Shown one piece after another: positions 9,360 to 17,380 of a stretch of 64,000 nucleotides of DNA. The stretch is from Streptomyces xiaopingdaonensis. GTDB taxonomy: Bacteria > Actinomycetota > Actinomycetes > Streptomycetales > Streptomycetaceae. Under the pieces are notes generated by a model that searched no databases, had not been told where the DNA came from, and saw only the letters and a list, made by a program, of their open reading frames with translations. How positions within the stretch are numbered: position 1 is the stretch's first letter; every line of letters starts with the position of its first letter. The stretch spans positions 1 to 64,000 of the forward strand of contig NZ_AJTQ01000078.1 in the NCBI RefSeq assembly GCF_000262345.1, given 5' to 3'. A program made the position numbers and the translations under genes.

Positions 9360-9403
9360 CTCGTAATGCGTAGGTCGGGGGTTCGACTCCCCCAGGCGGC
9401 TCC
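9360..9403 (+). tRNA. 3' half of tRNA-Thr(CGU); putative attachment site
   Basis: Starting in the anticodon loop (CTCGTAA, anticodon CGT), the sequence continues through the anticodon 3' stem TGCGT, variable loop AGGTC, T stem GGGGG, T loop TTCGACT, CCCCC and acceptor strand AGGCGGC with discriminator T. The bases upstream do not contain the matching D arm, 5' anticodon stem (ACGCA) or acceptor GCCGCCT, so the gene is not functional here. A tRNA 3' fragment followed by its own terminator is the usual signature of attR of an element that integrated into the tRNA gene, with the element to the left. No integrase is visible in the window. Confidence 0.8.
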
Positions 9404-9409
9404 GGCGAA

Positions 9410-9443
9410 GCCCAGGTCACACGCAGTGTGATCTGGGCTTTTT
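9410..9443 (+). terminator. Terminator of the tRNA-Thr fragment
   Basis: GCCCAGGTCACAC pairs with GTGTGATCTGGGC (one G-T pair) over a three-base loop and is followed by five T residues. It directly follows the tRNA 3' end, as expected of the original tRNA gene. Confidence 0.85.
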
Positions 9444-9747
9444 CGTGTCCGGAGGTCGGTCCGAGAGGCGAATGCGTATTCGGCGCGAGTCTGCGCGAGT
9501 CCTGCTTGGAGAAGGGTTGGACAGGTGTGCAGTGCTGCCGGTGAGGTCGGCTCGTACGGATTGGGTGCGAACGAGTCAGGGCGGAAGTCTGCGGGACCAG
9601 CTTGTGACTGACCTCGCACGACCGACCGCTGAGATCCGCCTTGACCTGCCGTCGGTGCTGCCGCGAGTGAGGGCCCCACTGAGCCTGCCAGTCACCAGGA
9701 CAGTATGCGGCGCGGGTATGGTGCCGGTGTCTTGAGGTGCTTCTTGG
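9444..9747. other. 304-base gap
   Basis: I see no gene, RNA or repeat here. An antisense frame that runs over the tRNA fragment from this side is the well-known spurious tRNA translation and is not a gene. Confidence 0.5.
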
Positions 9748-10323
9748 TCAGCCGGCAGAGCTTGCGTTCTCATGCTTGTTGGCGAGGAAGCGTGCCTTCT
9801 TCTCGCGGTTCCCGCACGTGTTCATTTCGCACCATCGACGTGTGCGGGATCTACTTGTGTCAAAGAACGCGGCCCGGCATGTCGGTGAGGCGCACAAGGC
9901 CATCTTTCCGTCTCGTTCTCCGGAGACGATGCTGATCGCATCCGCGGCGATCACGCTGAGCGCATCCTCCACGGAACCGGAGCCCAGCCACCACTCCCGG
10001 CGACCGTCAGACGTCAGGGTCGTGGCGGACACACCGTGAGTGCTGTAGTGGTTGAGCAAGCGGACGGCTGAAGAGGGAAGCGGGCTCTGTTCCGCGACGT
10101 TGGTGGCGGCGGTGTGGATCGCCTCCCGCAGCTCACGGGCACGGTCGAGCTGCAACTCACTACAGGACTCGACCACGAGTCCGTTCACTGCCAGCCAGTC
10201 CACCAGTCGGGACGGCACTGGGAGGCGTTCCACCGGTTTGCCGCGGCGCTCGGTCAGAGTCGCCGTGTAGCTGGTCGCCAGTACGCTGCCAAGACGGAAC
10301 TCGGGGAATCGCTCGGCGGACAT
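9748..10323 (-). CDS. CGNR zinc-finger (ABATE-domain) putative regulator
   Basis: A 191-residue protein of the family of putative stress-related transcription regulators. The N-terminal part (LVDWLAVNGLV, LQLDRARELREAIH, AVRLLNHYSTHG) matches the ABATE domain and the C-terminus carries the zinc finger CASPTC ... WCEMNTCGNREKKARF. No target is known for most members. The start codon lies inside a perfect palindrome (10322-10346) and a TACAAT hexamer on the minus strand (10350-10345) sits just upstream, so the gene may be transcribed from very near its start and repressed by its own product. The same palindrome recurs before the MFS gene at 12191. Confidence 0.85.
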   Translation of the reverse strand: MSAERFPEFRLGSVLATSYTATLTERRGKPVERLPVPSRLVDWLAVNGLVVESCSELQLDRARELREAIHTAATNVAEQSPLPSSAVRLLNHYSTHGVSATTLTSDGRREWWLGSGSVEDALSVIAADAISIVSGERDGKMALCASPTCRAAFFDTSRSRTRRWCEMNTCGNREKKARFLANKHENASSAG

Positions 10324-10346
10324 GGAACCACTGTAGACGGTTCCAT
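10322..10346. promoter_or_regulatory. Palindromic operator at the CGNR gene start
   Basis: ATGGAACC and GGTTCCAT are exact inverse complements separated by nine bases (ACTGTAGAC). The element covers the start codon and leader of the CGNR gene. A copy with one changed base and the same nine-base spacing is at 11983-12007. Two such matches argue for a shared repressor, most simply the CGNR protein. Confidence 0.6.
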
Positions 10347-10619
10347 TGTAGAGCTCAACCGCCGCGAACGCCGAGCTCGTCGTGGAGGATCGGCGAGCCC
10401 TTGCGGGCGGAGCGGCCTGACTGGGACAGGGCCGCTTCAGTCCGCCCGTCGCGTCTTCCTTCGCCGCGCGGGAGCTTGCAGAATCGAGATCGCTGGAAAA
10501 GACGAATCAGCGAATGAGGCGACCAAGAAAGCACTGAGGGGCTTGATGCCCCGCATGGCCGGTGCCTCATGAATGGATGCGGGAAACAATCGCCACTCTT
10601 CCGCAAAGGAGTCTTCCGT

Positions 10620-11519
10620 ATGAGCACCACCGTGCGTCGCGATCTCTATCCGACCCGAGTCACCGGCGAGTCCATTCCTCAGCAGCGAGTCGATCCGACC
10701 GTGTGGGGGCAGGGTCCGGGGCCGCTCGACGGCGAGCAGTTGAACCGGTACGAGTCGAATGGCTATCTGGTTCTCGACGATCTGCTGTCCGAGCAGGAAG
10801 TGAGCCTGTACAGCGCCGAACTCCAGCGACTCAGCGAGGATCCGGAGCTGCGTGCGAGTGAGCGCATGATTCTGGAACCGGATTCCGACGAGGTCAGGTC
10901 CGTTTTCGAAGTCGAGAAGGTCAGCATCCTCTTTGCTGAACTACTGCATTCCTCCCGACTCACCGACATCGCTCGGCAGGTCCTCGGTTCGGATGTCTAC
11001 ATTCACCAGAGCCGGGTCAACTACAAGCCCGGCTTCGGCGGTGCCCCGTTCCACTGGCACTCGGATTTCGAGACCTGGCACTCCGAGGACGGTATGCCGC
11101 AGCCTCGTGCGTTCAGTGTTTCCATTGCGCTGACCGAGAACCACCCGTTCAACGGTCCGCTCATGGTCATTCCCGGTACCCACAAGACGTTTTTCCCCAC
11201 GGTCGGGGCGACACCGCTGGACTTTCACAAGGAGTCGCTGCAAGTAGCCGCTCCCTCGGTCGGTTCTCCTGATCAGAAGCACCTCACGCGCATGGCCGAC
11301 GAGCACGGGATCCAGCAGATCACCGGTCCGGCCGGATCAGCGGTGATGTTCGACTCGAACCTGCTGCACGGCTCCAACGGCAACCTTTCGCCCTTCGCGC
11401 GCTCCAACATCTTCATTGTCTACAACAGCGTGGAGAACACGCTGGAAGAGCCGTTCTCCGTGCCCCAGCCGCGTCCTCAGCACCTCAGCAACCGCGAGTT
11501 CCCGTACCCGGCCAATTAA
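10620..11519 (+). CDS. ectD: Ectoine hydroxylase
   Basis: A 299-residue Fe(II)/2-oxoglutarate dioxygenase that converts ectoine to 5-hydroxyectoine. The EctD signature FHWHSDFETWHSEDGMP, holding the His-x-Asp iron ligands, is intact; the distal His is in LLHGSNGN and the Arg for 2-oxoglutarate follows in FARSN. Length and N-terminal DLYPTRV are typical. AAAGGAG nine bases before the ATG at 10620 fixes the start; a further ATG 51 bases upstream lacks a site. No ectABC genes adjoin it: the nearest ectoine-type genes begin 13 kb to the right. It may act on the product of the unusual ectoine-like cluster at 19.5-28.9 kb, or on ectoine from a cluster elsewhere. Confidence 0.95.
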   Translation: MSTTVRRDLYPTRVTGESIPQQRVDPTVWGQGPGPLDGEQLNRYESNGYLVLDDLLSEQEVSLYSAELQRLSEDPELRASERMILEPDSDEVRSVFEVEKVSILFAELLHSSRLTDIARQVLGSDVYIHQSRVNYKPGFGGAPFHWHSDFETWHSEDGMPQPRAFSVSIALTENHPFNGPLMVIPGTHKTFFPTVGATPLDFHKESLQVAAPSVGSPDQKHLTRMADEHGIQQITGPAGSAVMFDSNLLHGSNGNLSPFARSNIFIVYNSVENTLEEPFSVPQPRPQHLSNREFPYPAN

Positions 11520-11708
11520 CCGCGGTGGCTCGTCGTGTCAAAGTGCGACAGGCAGGGTGTCGTACTCAGTCGAGCGCCTCAGGCATAAGGTGCGCTCAAT
11601 TCCGGTGACTCAGGCGGTAAGTAGAGCGGACGAATTCCGGCCGGCAGTCGGCTCCTCCCGGCCCGCTTCACCTCGTCGACCGCCGGGCACCGGGGCCTCA
11701 ACCGCCGC

Positions 11709-11748
11709 CCCAGCTCGGCCTGTTGCTCCAGCAACAGGCCGAGCTGGG
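11709..11748. repeat. 19-bp perfect inverted repeat
   Basis: The arms at 11709-11727 and 11730-11748 (beginning CCCAGCTCGGCC and ending GGCCGAGCTGGG) are exact complements with only CC between them. No T-run follows. It may be a terminator for ectD 190 bases upstream or a cruciform-type regulatory site. Confidence 0.7.
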
Positions 11749-11982
11749 ACCCACCGCCGTCGCAGCCTTTCCTCACGGATGTTCACCCGCACTCACGGCA
11801 AACCAGCGTGACTGCTCGGTCGTCAGGACTGACCCGCTGAGAGAGATTGAGGCTCCCGGTGACGAGGTCGTGGCAGGGCTCCCGTTGGTCACCAGGAGCT
11901 TCGCGTGCTCGTTCAGCGGGACGGGCTGCCCGATGGTCGACCGGGAACCACCTTGGCCGGTTGCCGCCGCAACGCGGGCGTG

Positions 11983-12007
11983 ATAGAACCATCATAGGCG
12001 GTTCCAT
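11983..12007. promoter_or_regulatory. Second copy of the CGNR-type palindrome
   Basis: ATAGAACC, nine bases (ATCATAGGC), then GGTTCCAT. It differs from the site at the CGNR start by one base in 16 half-site positions, and the spacers share several bases. It lies about 185 bases before the MFS gene at 12191, so that gene is the probable target. Confidence 0.6.
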
Positions 12008-12190
12008 GCAGGCTCGGAGAGCCTATGACGCCCCCAGGATCAACTTGGGGCCGAGCCTCATAAGCCGTGCGGAGGACCGTGACGAGCAGATGACGATTCC
12101 TGGCGCATCAACACCGCCATGACACATGCGAAGGCCGAGATTCCACTGACCACCCCGTTTCGCACGGCATTAGCCAAGGCGAGGTTCAGC

Positions 12191-13501
12191 ATGTCCACAA
12201 CCACCTCTTTGCCGGCGCGGTCCGCCGTACCCAAGAAAATTCTCTTCCCGCTGCTCCTGGCTCCGATGTTCCTCGGCGGTGTGGACTCGACCCTGTTCAA
12301 TTCCGTCGCCCACGACTTGCCGGTTCTTACTGATTCCTGGCGCCTCTGGTTCATCGACGGATACTCGATCGCGCTCGCGTCCAGCGTCGTCCTCGGCTCC
12401 CGTCTCGGTGCACGCATGGGCCCCGGCGTCACGTTGGCGGTCGGACTTGTCGTGTTTGCGATCGCGGGCGCCGCTCCAGCACTGCTGGACGGATCGGCGT
12501 CCTGGACGGCGGCCCGGTTCGTCCAGGGCTTCGGCTACGCGTTGATCGTCTCCAGCGTCGCCTCGGTCATCGGCGGTCTCCCGAACACCGCGGAGCGGAC
12601 TCTGGGTTACTCGCTGTGGATCTGCACGTACAGCATCGGAGCCGGCGCTGGGCCGCTGATCGGCATGGCGTTCGTCGAACTCGGCCTCTACAGGCTGCTG
12701 TTCTGGTTGCCGGCTGCGGTCGCGCTGGTGTGTGCCTTTTTCGGATGGTCGCTACTACGCGGCATCAGCTTGGGGCAGGCCTCATCGGCGAAGGTCGATT
12801 TCGGTTCTTCGGGTTTGGCTCTTCTTGGCTTCGGACTCTTCGTGGGTGGTCTGCAGAGTCACGGCGAGGTATATGTACGCCTGCTCGCGACAGTTCTCGG
12901 TTGCGCCGTCCTGGCCGCGTTCTGTGTGCGCCAACTTCGTTCGTACGACCCACTCATCGACGTACGGATGCTCAACTTCTCGCGACTGGGCGTTCCTTCG
13001 CTCGCGCTCGTCTTCGGTTCGGCGTGCTACACCGGATCGGTCTATCTCTTCAGCTCCGAGGCCGACTCGCTGGTGTCCATCCTGCCGGTCGCGGTCCTGG
13101 CGCTGTGGGTGTCCTGCGGAGGATTCGTCTTCCACAGACTGCAGTCGCGATTCTCTCCGGTGCACATCCTGCAGGTCAGCCTGGCCGCCTGTGCTCTCGG
13201 CCTGGTCGTAGCCGCTTTTGTCAACTTGTGGGCGGCCGGTTTCCTGATCGGTCTGGGCGTGGGAGTCGGGATGGCGTCCGGGGACGCGTACCTGCTCGGA
13301 AGTGTCGCGCCCCGGGATGTCGCACGCGCCGCGGCTCTCCAAGAGACCAGCCTCGCGGTGGGGGCGGCGCTGGGGGTGGCCGGATTCGGAGCCCTCCTCG
13401 CAGTCACCGGCTCGGTCACCGAAACGGCCGTCATCACCGCCATCACTGTCGCCGTCGTCGGCTGGATCTGCCGCTTCAACCGCGGGGTTCTCACCGCATA
13501 A
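12191..13501 (+). CDS. MFS transporter (drug:H+ antiporter-like)
   Basis: A 436-residue multi-spanning membrane protein of the major facilitator superfamily. Family markers are the helix-1 segment MFLGGVDSTLFNSVAHDL, the loop LGSRLGARMGP after helix 2, and ARFVQGFGYALIVSS in helix 4, similar to EmrB/QacA-type exporters but shorter than the 14-helix members. GAGG six bases upstream supports the ATG at 12191. It carries an upstream palindrome shared with the CGNR gene, so expression is probably tied to that regulator. The substrate is unknown; lying between ectD and the biosynthetic cluster, it is a candidate exporter of the cluster product. Confidence 0.88.
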   Translation: MSTTTSLPARSAVPKKILFPLLLAPMFLGGVDSTLFNSVAHDLPVLTDSWRLWFIDGYSIALASSVVLGSRLGARMGPGVTLAVGLVVFAIAGAAPALLDGSASWTAARFVQGFGYALIVSSVASVIGGLPNTAERTLGYSLWICTYSIGAGAGPLIGMAFVELGLYRLLFWLPAAVALVCAFFGWSLLRGISLGQASSAKVDFGSSGLALLGFGLFVGGLQSHGEVYVRLLATVLGCAVLAAFCVRQLRSYDPLIDVRMLNFSRLGVPSLALVFGSACYTGSVYLFSSEADSLVSILPVAVLALWVSCGGFVFHRLQSRFSPVHILQVSLAACALGLVVAAFVNLWAAGFLIGLGVGVGMASGDAYLLGSVAPRDVARAAALQETSLAVGAALGVAGFGALLAVTGSVTETAVITAITVAVVGWICRFNRGVLTA

Positions 13502-13758
13502 CCGAACCCGTCGCCACCGCTCACGAGTTCCCGTCAGCCCCGCCGGCGGGCGCTCTCCGTCCGGTGGCCTGCTTGTCGAGTGAGAGCACAACCGGGATCC
13601 TGCCGTGCTCGGGCCGACGAGCACGGGCCGCCTGCCATGCCCCGCCACCGTCCTGACCAGCCCGCCGGGCAACGGCCCACCGACCAATCCGGCGGCGTCA
13701 GTACGGTGCAGGCCGGCGGTCGGCGCTGGCGCCCCGGTTGGTCGGATGCGACACGAGA

Positions 13759-14766
13759 TCAAGTCGCTGCTGGATTGCGGAAGGTGGCGCGGTAGGTGCT
13801 CGGGGAGACGCCCAGCGCCAGGTGGAAGTGCTGGCGCAGATTGGCGGCTGTGCCGAGTCCGGTCCGCTCAGTCACCTGCTCCACGGCCAAGTCCGACTCC
13901 TCCAGCAGTTCCCTGGCACGCTCGATGCGCTGCTGGGTCAGCCAGTTCATCGGCGTCGTGCCGACCTCCTCCCGGAACCGCCGGGTGAAGTTCCGTACGC
14001 TCATGGTTTCCTGAGCGGCCATCTGTCCCAGCGTGATGGGCTCTTCCAGCCGTTGCAGCGCCCAGCTGCGCGCCGCCGCGGTGGAAGGTGAGGTCGGCTC
14101 GGGAACGGGCAGACGGAAGTACTGCACCTGTCCGCCTTCCCGGTGCGGAGGGACCACGGTGCGACGGGCGACGTCGTTGGCCACTGCCATGCCGTAGTCG
14201 CTGCGGATCATGTGCAGACACAGATCGATGCCGGCGGCGCAACCGGCCGAGGTGAGTACGTCGCCGCCGTCGGTGTAGAGCACGTCGGCGTCCATCTCCA
14301 CTTGAGGGAAGAGCTTTGCGAACTGGTCGGCGTAGCGCCAGTGCGTAGTGGCTCGCCGGCCGTCCAGCCAGCCGACCGAGGCGAGCACGAAGGCGCCGGT
14401 GCAGATCGAGGCGGCACGGGTGCCGGAGCGGACGCCGGCCAGGGCCTCGGCGAGCGGCGCGGCGAGCTCGGGCTTCTGCTGCTCGTAGTCCTCGTAGGAG
14501 GCCATCACAATTACCGTGTCGGCCTCGGCCAGCGCTTCCGGGCCGTGCTCGACGTCGATGGTGAAGTCCGCGTCTGTGCGCACTTTTCCGGGGCGCAGCG
14601 CGCAGGTGACGACCTCGTAGAGCGGTTCGCCGTCCGCCGAGGCGCCGGCCTTGGCCTGGCCGAAGAGCTGGTGGATGATGCCCAGCTCGATCGGCAGGGT
14701 CATCTGGCGAGCGAGTATCGCGATGTGGTGCCGGTCGGGGTGACTGAACGCCGTTGCGTTGGACAT
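13759..14766 (-). CDS. GlxA/FtrA-type regulator (DJ-1/PfpI plus AraC HTH)
   Basis: A 335-residue regulator with a class-I-glutamine-amidotransferase-like N-terminal domain (the cysteine elbow SICTGAFVLASVGWLDGRRATTHW at about residues 115-140) and a C-terminal AraC-type double helix-turn-helix (ITLGQMAAQETMSVRNFTRRF and LGTAANLRQHFHLALGVSPSTYR). Such proteins activate neighbouring transport or catabolic genes. It is divergent from the MFS gene at 14837 with only 70 bases between starts, so it probably controls that exporter. Several in-frame starts exist; the ATG at 14766 best fits the family, but no strong ribosome site distinguishes it. Confidence 0.88.
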   Translation of the reverse strand: MSNATAFSHPDRHHIAILARQMTLPIELGIIHQLFGQAKAGASADGEPLYEVVTCALRPGKVRTDADFTIDVEHGPEALAEADTVIVMASYEDYEQQKPELAAPLAEALAGVRSGTRAASICTGAFVLASVGWLDGRRATTHWRYADQFAKLFPQVEMDADVLYTDGGDVLTSAGCAAGIDLCLHMIRSDYGMAVANDVARRTVVPPHREGGQVQYFRLPVPEPTSPSTAAARSWALQRLEEPITLGQMAAQETMSVRNFTRRFREEVGTTPMNWLTQQRIERARELLEESDLAVEQVTERTGLGTAANLRQHFHLALGVSPSTYRATFRNPAAT

Positions 14767-14836
14767 GGCCACATTATTGCGCAGCATGGCCGTCTGGACA
14801 CTCGCTGGTGCGAGCCTGCGGCGCGAGCCTGGAGTC

Positions 14837-16156
14837 ATGGCTCAGCACACTCCGACTCCCGTCGCCGCACAGCCCACGGCGTTACCGCCCCCGCGCGCTG
14901 CCTCGCGCCGCGCCTGGGCCATCGCAGTGGTGGCAGGGGCGGCCATCGTCATCGCCGGCGCCTTCACGACCGTCCCCGGTCTCCTGGTTACGCCGCTGCA
15001 CGACGAGTACGCCTGGGACCGAGACCAGATCGCGATGGCCGCCTCCATCAACATGGTCCTGTTCGGCCTCACGGCGCCCTTCGCCGCGGCGCTGATGGAG
15101 CGCGTGGGTATCCGCCGGGTGGCGACCGGCGCGATGCTGCTGATCGCAGTGGGTGCCCTGCTCACCAGCGGGATGACCTCGCCGTGGCAACTCCTGCTCT
15201 ACTGGGGCGTCTTGATCGGACTGGGCACCGGCTGCCTGACCATGACCTTTGCCGCCCTGATCACTGGCCGCTGGTTCGTCCGACGGCGCGGTCTGGTCAC
15301 CGGGGCGCTCAGCGCCTCCAGCCACCTGGGACAGTTGCTCTTCCTGCCGCTGCTCGCCTGGGCGATCGAGCGCTACGACTGGCGGCTCCCGGTGGTCACC
15401 CTGGCGCTCGTCGGACTGGCCGTCGCCGCCCTGGTCGCGCTGCTGCTACGGGACCACCCGGCCGAGATCAACGCGAGGCCGTACGGCGGTATGGAGTTCG
15501 TGCCCAAGCCAGTCCCTGCTCAGGGCGCCGCACGGCGCACACTGGCAGTCCTCTTCTCGGCCGGCCGCACCCGACTCTTCTGGCTGTTGGCAGGAATGTT
15601 CATCATCTGTGGTGCCTCCACCAACGGCATCATGTGGAGCAACTGGGTCCCCGCCGCCCACGACCACGGCATGCACGCCACCGTCGCGGCCTCGTTGCTC
15701 TCCCTGATCGGCATCTTCTCCGCCATCGGCGCGGCCCTCTCCGGTTGGCTCACCGACCGCTTCGACCCGCGTCGGCTGCTGACCGTCTACTTCACCGTGC
15801 GGGCGCTCACGCTGATCGCCTTGCCTCAGCTCCTCGCCGCGACCGCCGATCCCTCTCTGATCGCCTTCTCGGTGATTTACGGAGTGGTCGACGTGGCCAC
15901 CGTTCCTCCGGTCATCGCGCTGTGCCAGCGCGCCTACGGTGACGACGGTCCCATCGTGTTCGGCTGGGTCAACTCGACGCACCAACTGGGTGCGGGCGCC
16001 TCGGCCTACCTCGGAGCCGCCGCCCGCGACGTGTTCGGCGGCTACGACGTGGTGTGGACCGCACTCGGCGCTGCCTGTCTGATCGCGGCCCTGCTGGCGC
16101 TGGTCGTACGCGCCCCTCGCTCCGCCCGGCCCGCCGCTGCCCCGTCCACCGACTAG
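14837..16156 (+). CDS. MFS transporter (monocarboxylate/oxalate porter-like)
   Basis: A 439-residue 12-helix MFS protein. The N-terminal half carries VIAGAFTTVPGLLVTPLHDEYAWDRDQI and the loop ALMERVGIRRVATG, the second half GWLTDRFDPRRLLTVYF, a layout close to the oxalate:formate and monocarboxylate porter group common in Actinobacteria. Divergent from the GlxA-type regulator and 71 bases away, it is probably its target. The small zinc-ribbon-like protein follows after 71 bases and may share the transcript. Confidence 0.88.
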   Translation: MAQHTPTPVAAQPTALPPPRAASRRAWAIAVVAGAAIVIAGAFTTVPGLLVTPLHDEYAWDRDQIAMAASINMVLFGLTAPFAAALMERVGIRRVATGAMLLIAVGALLTSGMTSPWQLLLYWGVLIGLGTGCLTMTFAALITGRWFVRRRGLVTGALSASSHLGQLLFLPLLAWAIERYDWRLPVVTLALVGLAVAALVALLLRDHPAEINARPYGGMEFVPKPVPAQGAARRTLAVLFSAGRTRLFWLLAGMFIICGASTNGIMWSNWVPAAHDHGMHATVAASLLSLIGIFSAIGAALSGWLTDRFDPRRLLTVYFTVRALTLIALPQLLAATADPSLIAFSVIYGVVDVATVPPVIALCQRAYGDDGPIVFGWVNSTHQLGAGASAYLGAAARDVFGGYDVVWTALGAACLIAALLALVVRAPRSARPAAAPSTD

Positions 16157-16227
16157 TCCGACCTCGCCACACCGCTGGCCCTGCCTCAAACACCGCACTC
16201 GCCAAACGTTCGCAGGAGGTACCCGAA

Positions 16228-16467
16228 ATGACCGCTCAGACCGCCCCCGTCCTCACCACTCAGCCCACCCGTGGCGGCATCGCCCCGAGCCCGCAGCCTC
16301 CGCTGTGCACGCACTGCGGTGCCGACCGCGACGAGGCTTTCCAGACCCTCTCCCGGCACCGCACGTCCACGGGCATCACGATCTGGTTGCGCTGCACCTG
16401 CGGCGCACTCCAGGTCCGAGTAGTCGGCGCGGCCGGCACCCGAATCGCCGCCCGCGGCTGCCGCTGA
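16228..16467 (+). CDS. Small protein with paired CxxC/CxC motif
   Basis: A 79-residue protein starting 7 bases after a perfect AGGAGG. It has CTHCGADRD near residue 29 and CTCGAL near residue 57, a spacing that could bind one zinc or an iron-sulfur cluster. The N-terminal 25 residues are Pro/Thr/Gln-rich and probably disordered. I do not recognise the family. It follows the MFS gene and is closed by a strong terminator. Confidence 0.7.
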   Translation: MTAQTAPVLTTQPTRGGIAPSPQPPLCTHCGADRDEAFQTLSRHRTSTGITIWLRCTCGALQVRVVGAAGTRIAARGCR

Positions 16468-16489
16468 GACCGGACTCGACTCGCGGGGC

Positions 16490-16525
16490 CCGGGGTCGGG
16501 CGCTGCGAGCAGCGCCCGACCCCGG
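16490..16525 (+). terminator. Strong hairpin after the small cysteine protein
   Basis: A 17-bp perfect stem (arms beginning CCGGGGTCGGG and ending CCCGACCCCGG) with a two-base loop, 23 bases past the stop codon. It has no T-run. Confidence 0.7.
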
Positions 16526-16993
16526 CGCCGCCCGCTCAGGTCTTGGCCTGCCTGGAGCGCTGGAGGGTCCTCCTCGAGAGATCCCGCCGGCGCTCTGGTC
16601 AGACGGGTCGCACCGGAGCAGTTCGCGCCATCGAGATCGTCTGACATCCAGACGACAAACTTTCACTTGCGCAGCAGAATCAAAGACTCAGAACGCTGAG
16701 AGCTGACCCCTGACGGTGACCGCAGCAGAGATGAGCTCGGTGTGGCTTTGACGGTTCGAGGAAGCGATGCCCGGGCTCACATGGCTCTGAAAAGTTTCCC
16801 GGAGCTGGAAATGCTCCCTTGCTCCTCGCTTCGACTCACCCGCGGAGCCCATGTGTTGGTGCGCAGGAAACGACACGTCGAGCCGGGCGGCCCACAGCTC
16901 GGGGATCGGCGGGTATCAAGAGGGGAAGAGGTCGGGAAGACGGATCGGCAGCATCCGAGGCGTCGACAGGTTCGTCCTTCAAAGGAGTTCCTC
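16526..16993. other. 468-base gap upstream of the biosynthetic cluster
   Basis: This is non-coding as far as I can see. It probably carries the promoter for the small peptide gene at 16994. I found no clear hexamers or repeats. Confidence 0.4.
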
Positions 16994-17149
16994 ATGCGCC
17001 ACGTCCATCGTCCGCGGAGCACTCGTCGAGGGGGCACCGCTTCCTCCGCCGTCGCCGCCACGCCTCGGACCGTCCTGCAGAGCTCCGGCGTCTCCGCGTC
17101 CTTGACGAGCACCTCCGTCACGGTGGAGGAGAACGACGGCAACGGCTGA
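16994..17149 (+). CDS. Ser/Thr-rich 51-residue peptide
   Basis: AAAGGAG lies six bases before this ATG. The peptide has a basic N-terminus (MRHVHRPRSTRRGG), a stretch where about a third of residues are Ser or Thr (SSGVSASLTSTSVTV) and an acidic end (EENDGNG). It has no cysteine and no clear signal peptide. It could be a precursor or signalling peptide read with the LuxR-type regulator 230 bases downstream, or a chance frame. I do not recognise it; the ribosome site and the base composition are the only support. Confidence 0.4.
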   Translation: MRHVHRPRSTRRGGTASSAVAATPRTVLQSSGVSASLTSTSVTVEENDGNG

Positions 17150-17380
17150 ACCTGCGGCACGCGACTGGTGGCCCTCGCCGGGAGGCGACACCGCAACCCC
17201 GCATCTTCTCTCCTCGCGCAGGCCGTGGTTCGTGGAGAGCCGGCGACCGCCGCGGGATCTCCGCTGAGACCTCAGCAGCGGTCCCTCACCGCACCACCGG
17301 CATCACGGGAGCCATTCCCTTCTTCATCTCACACCGTCGCGAAGTCGAAAAAACTTGGGCTGCTCAAGATAGGAAGACAC

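Larger units (their letters stand above)
11520..12190. other. 671-base gap between ectD and MFS gene
   Basis: It contains a long hairpin (11709-11748) and the second copy of the CGNR-type palindrome (11983-12007), both listed separately. No coding region is supported. Confidence 0.5.

Noticed and set aside
9194..9679. Minus-strand frame containing WGSRTPDLRITRP
   Set aside because: This is the familiar artefact of translating a tRNA gene from the opposite strand; the site is the tRNA-Thr fragment.
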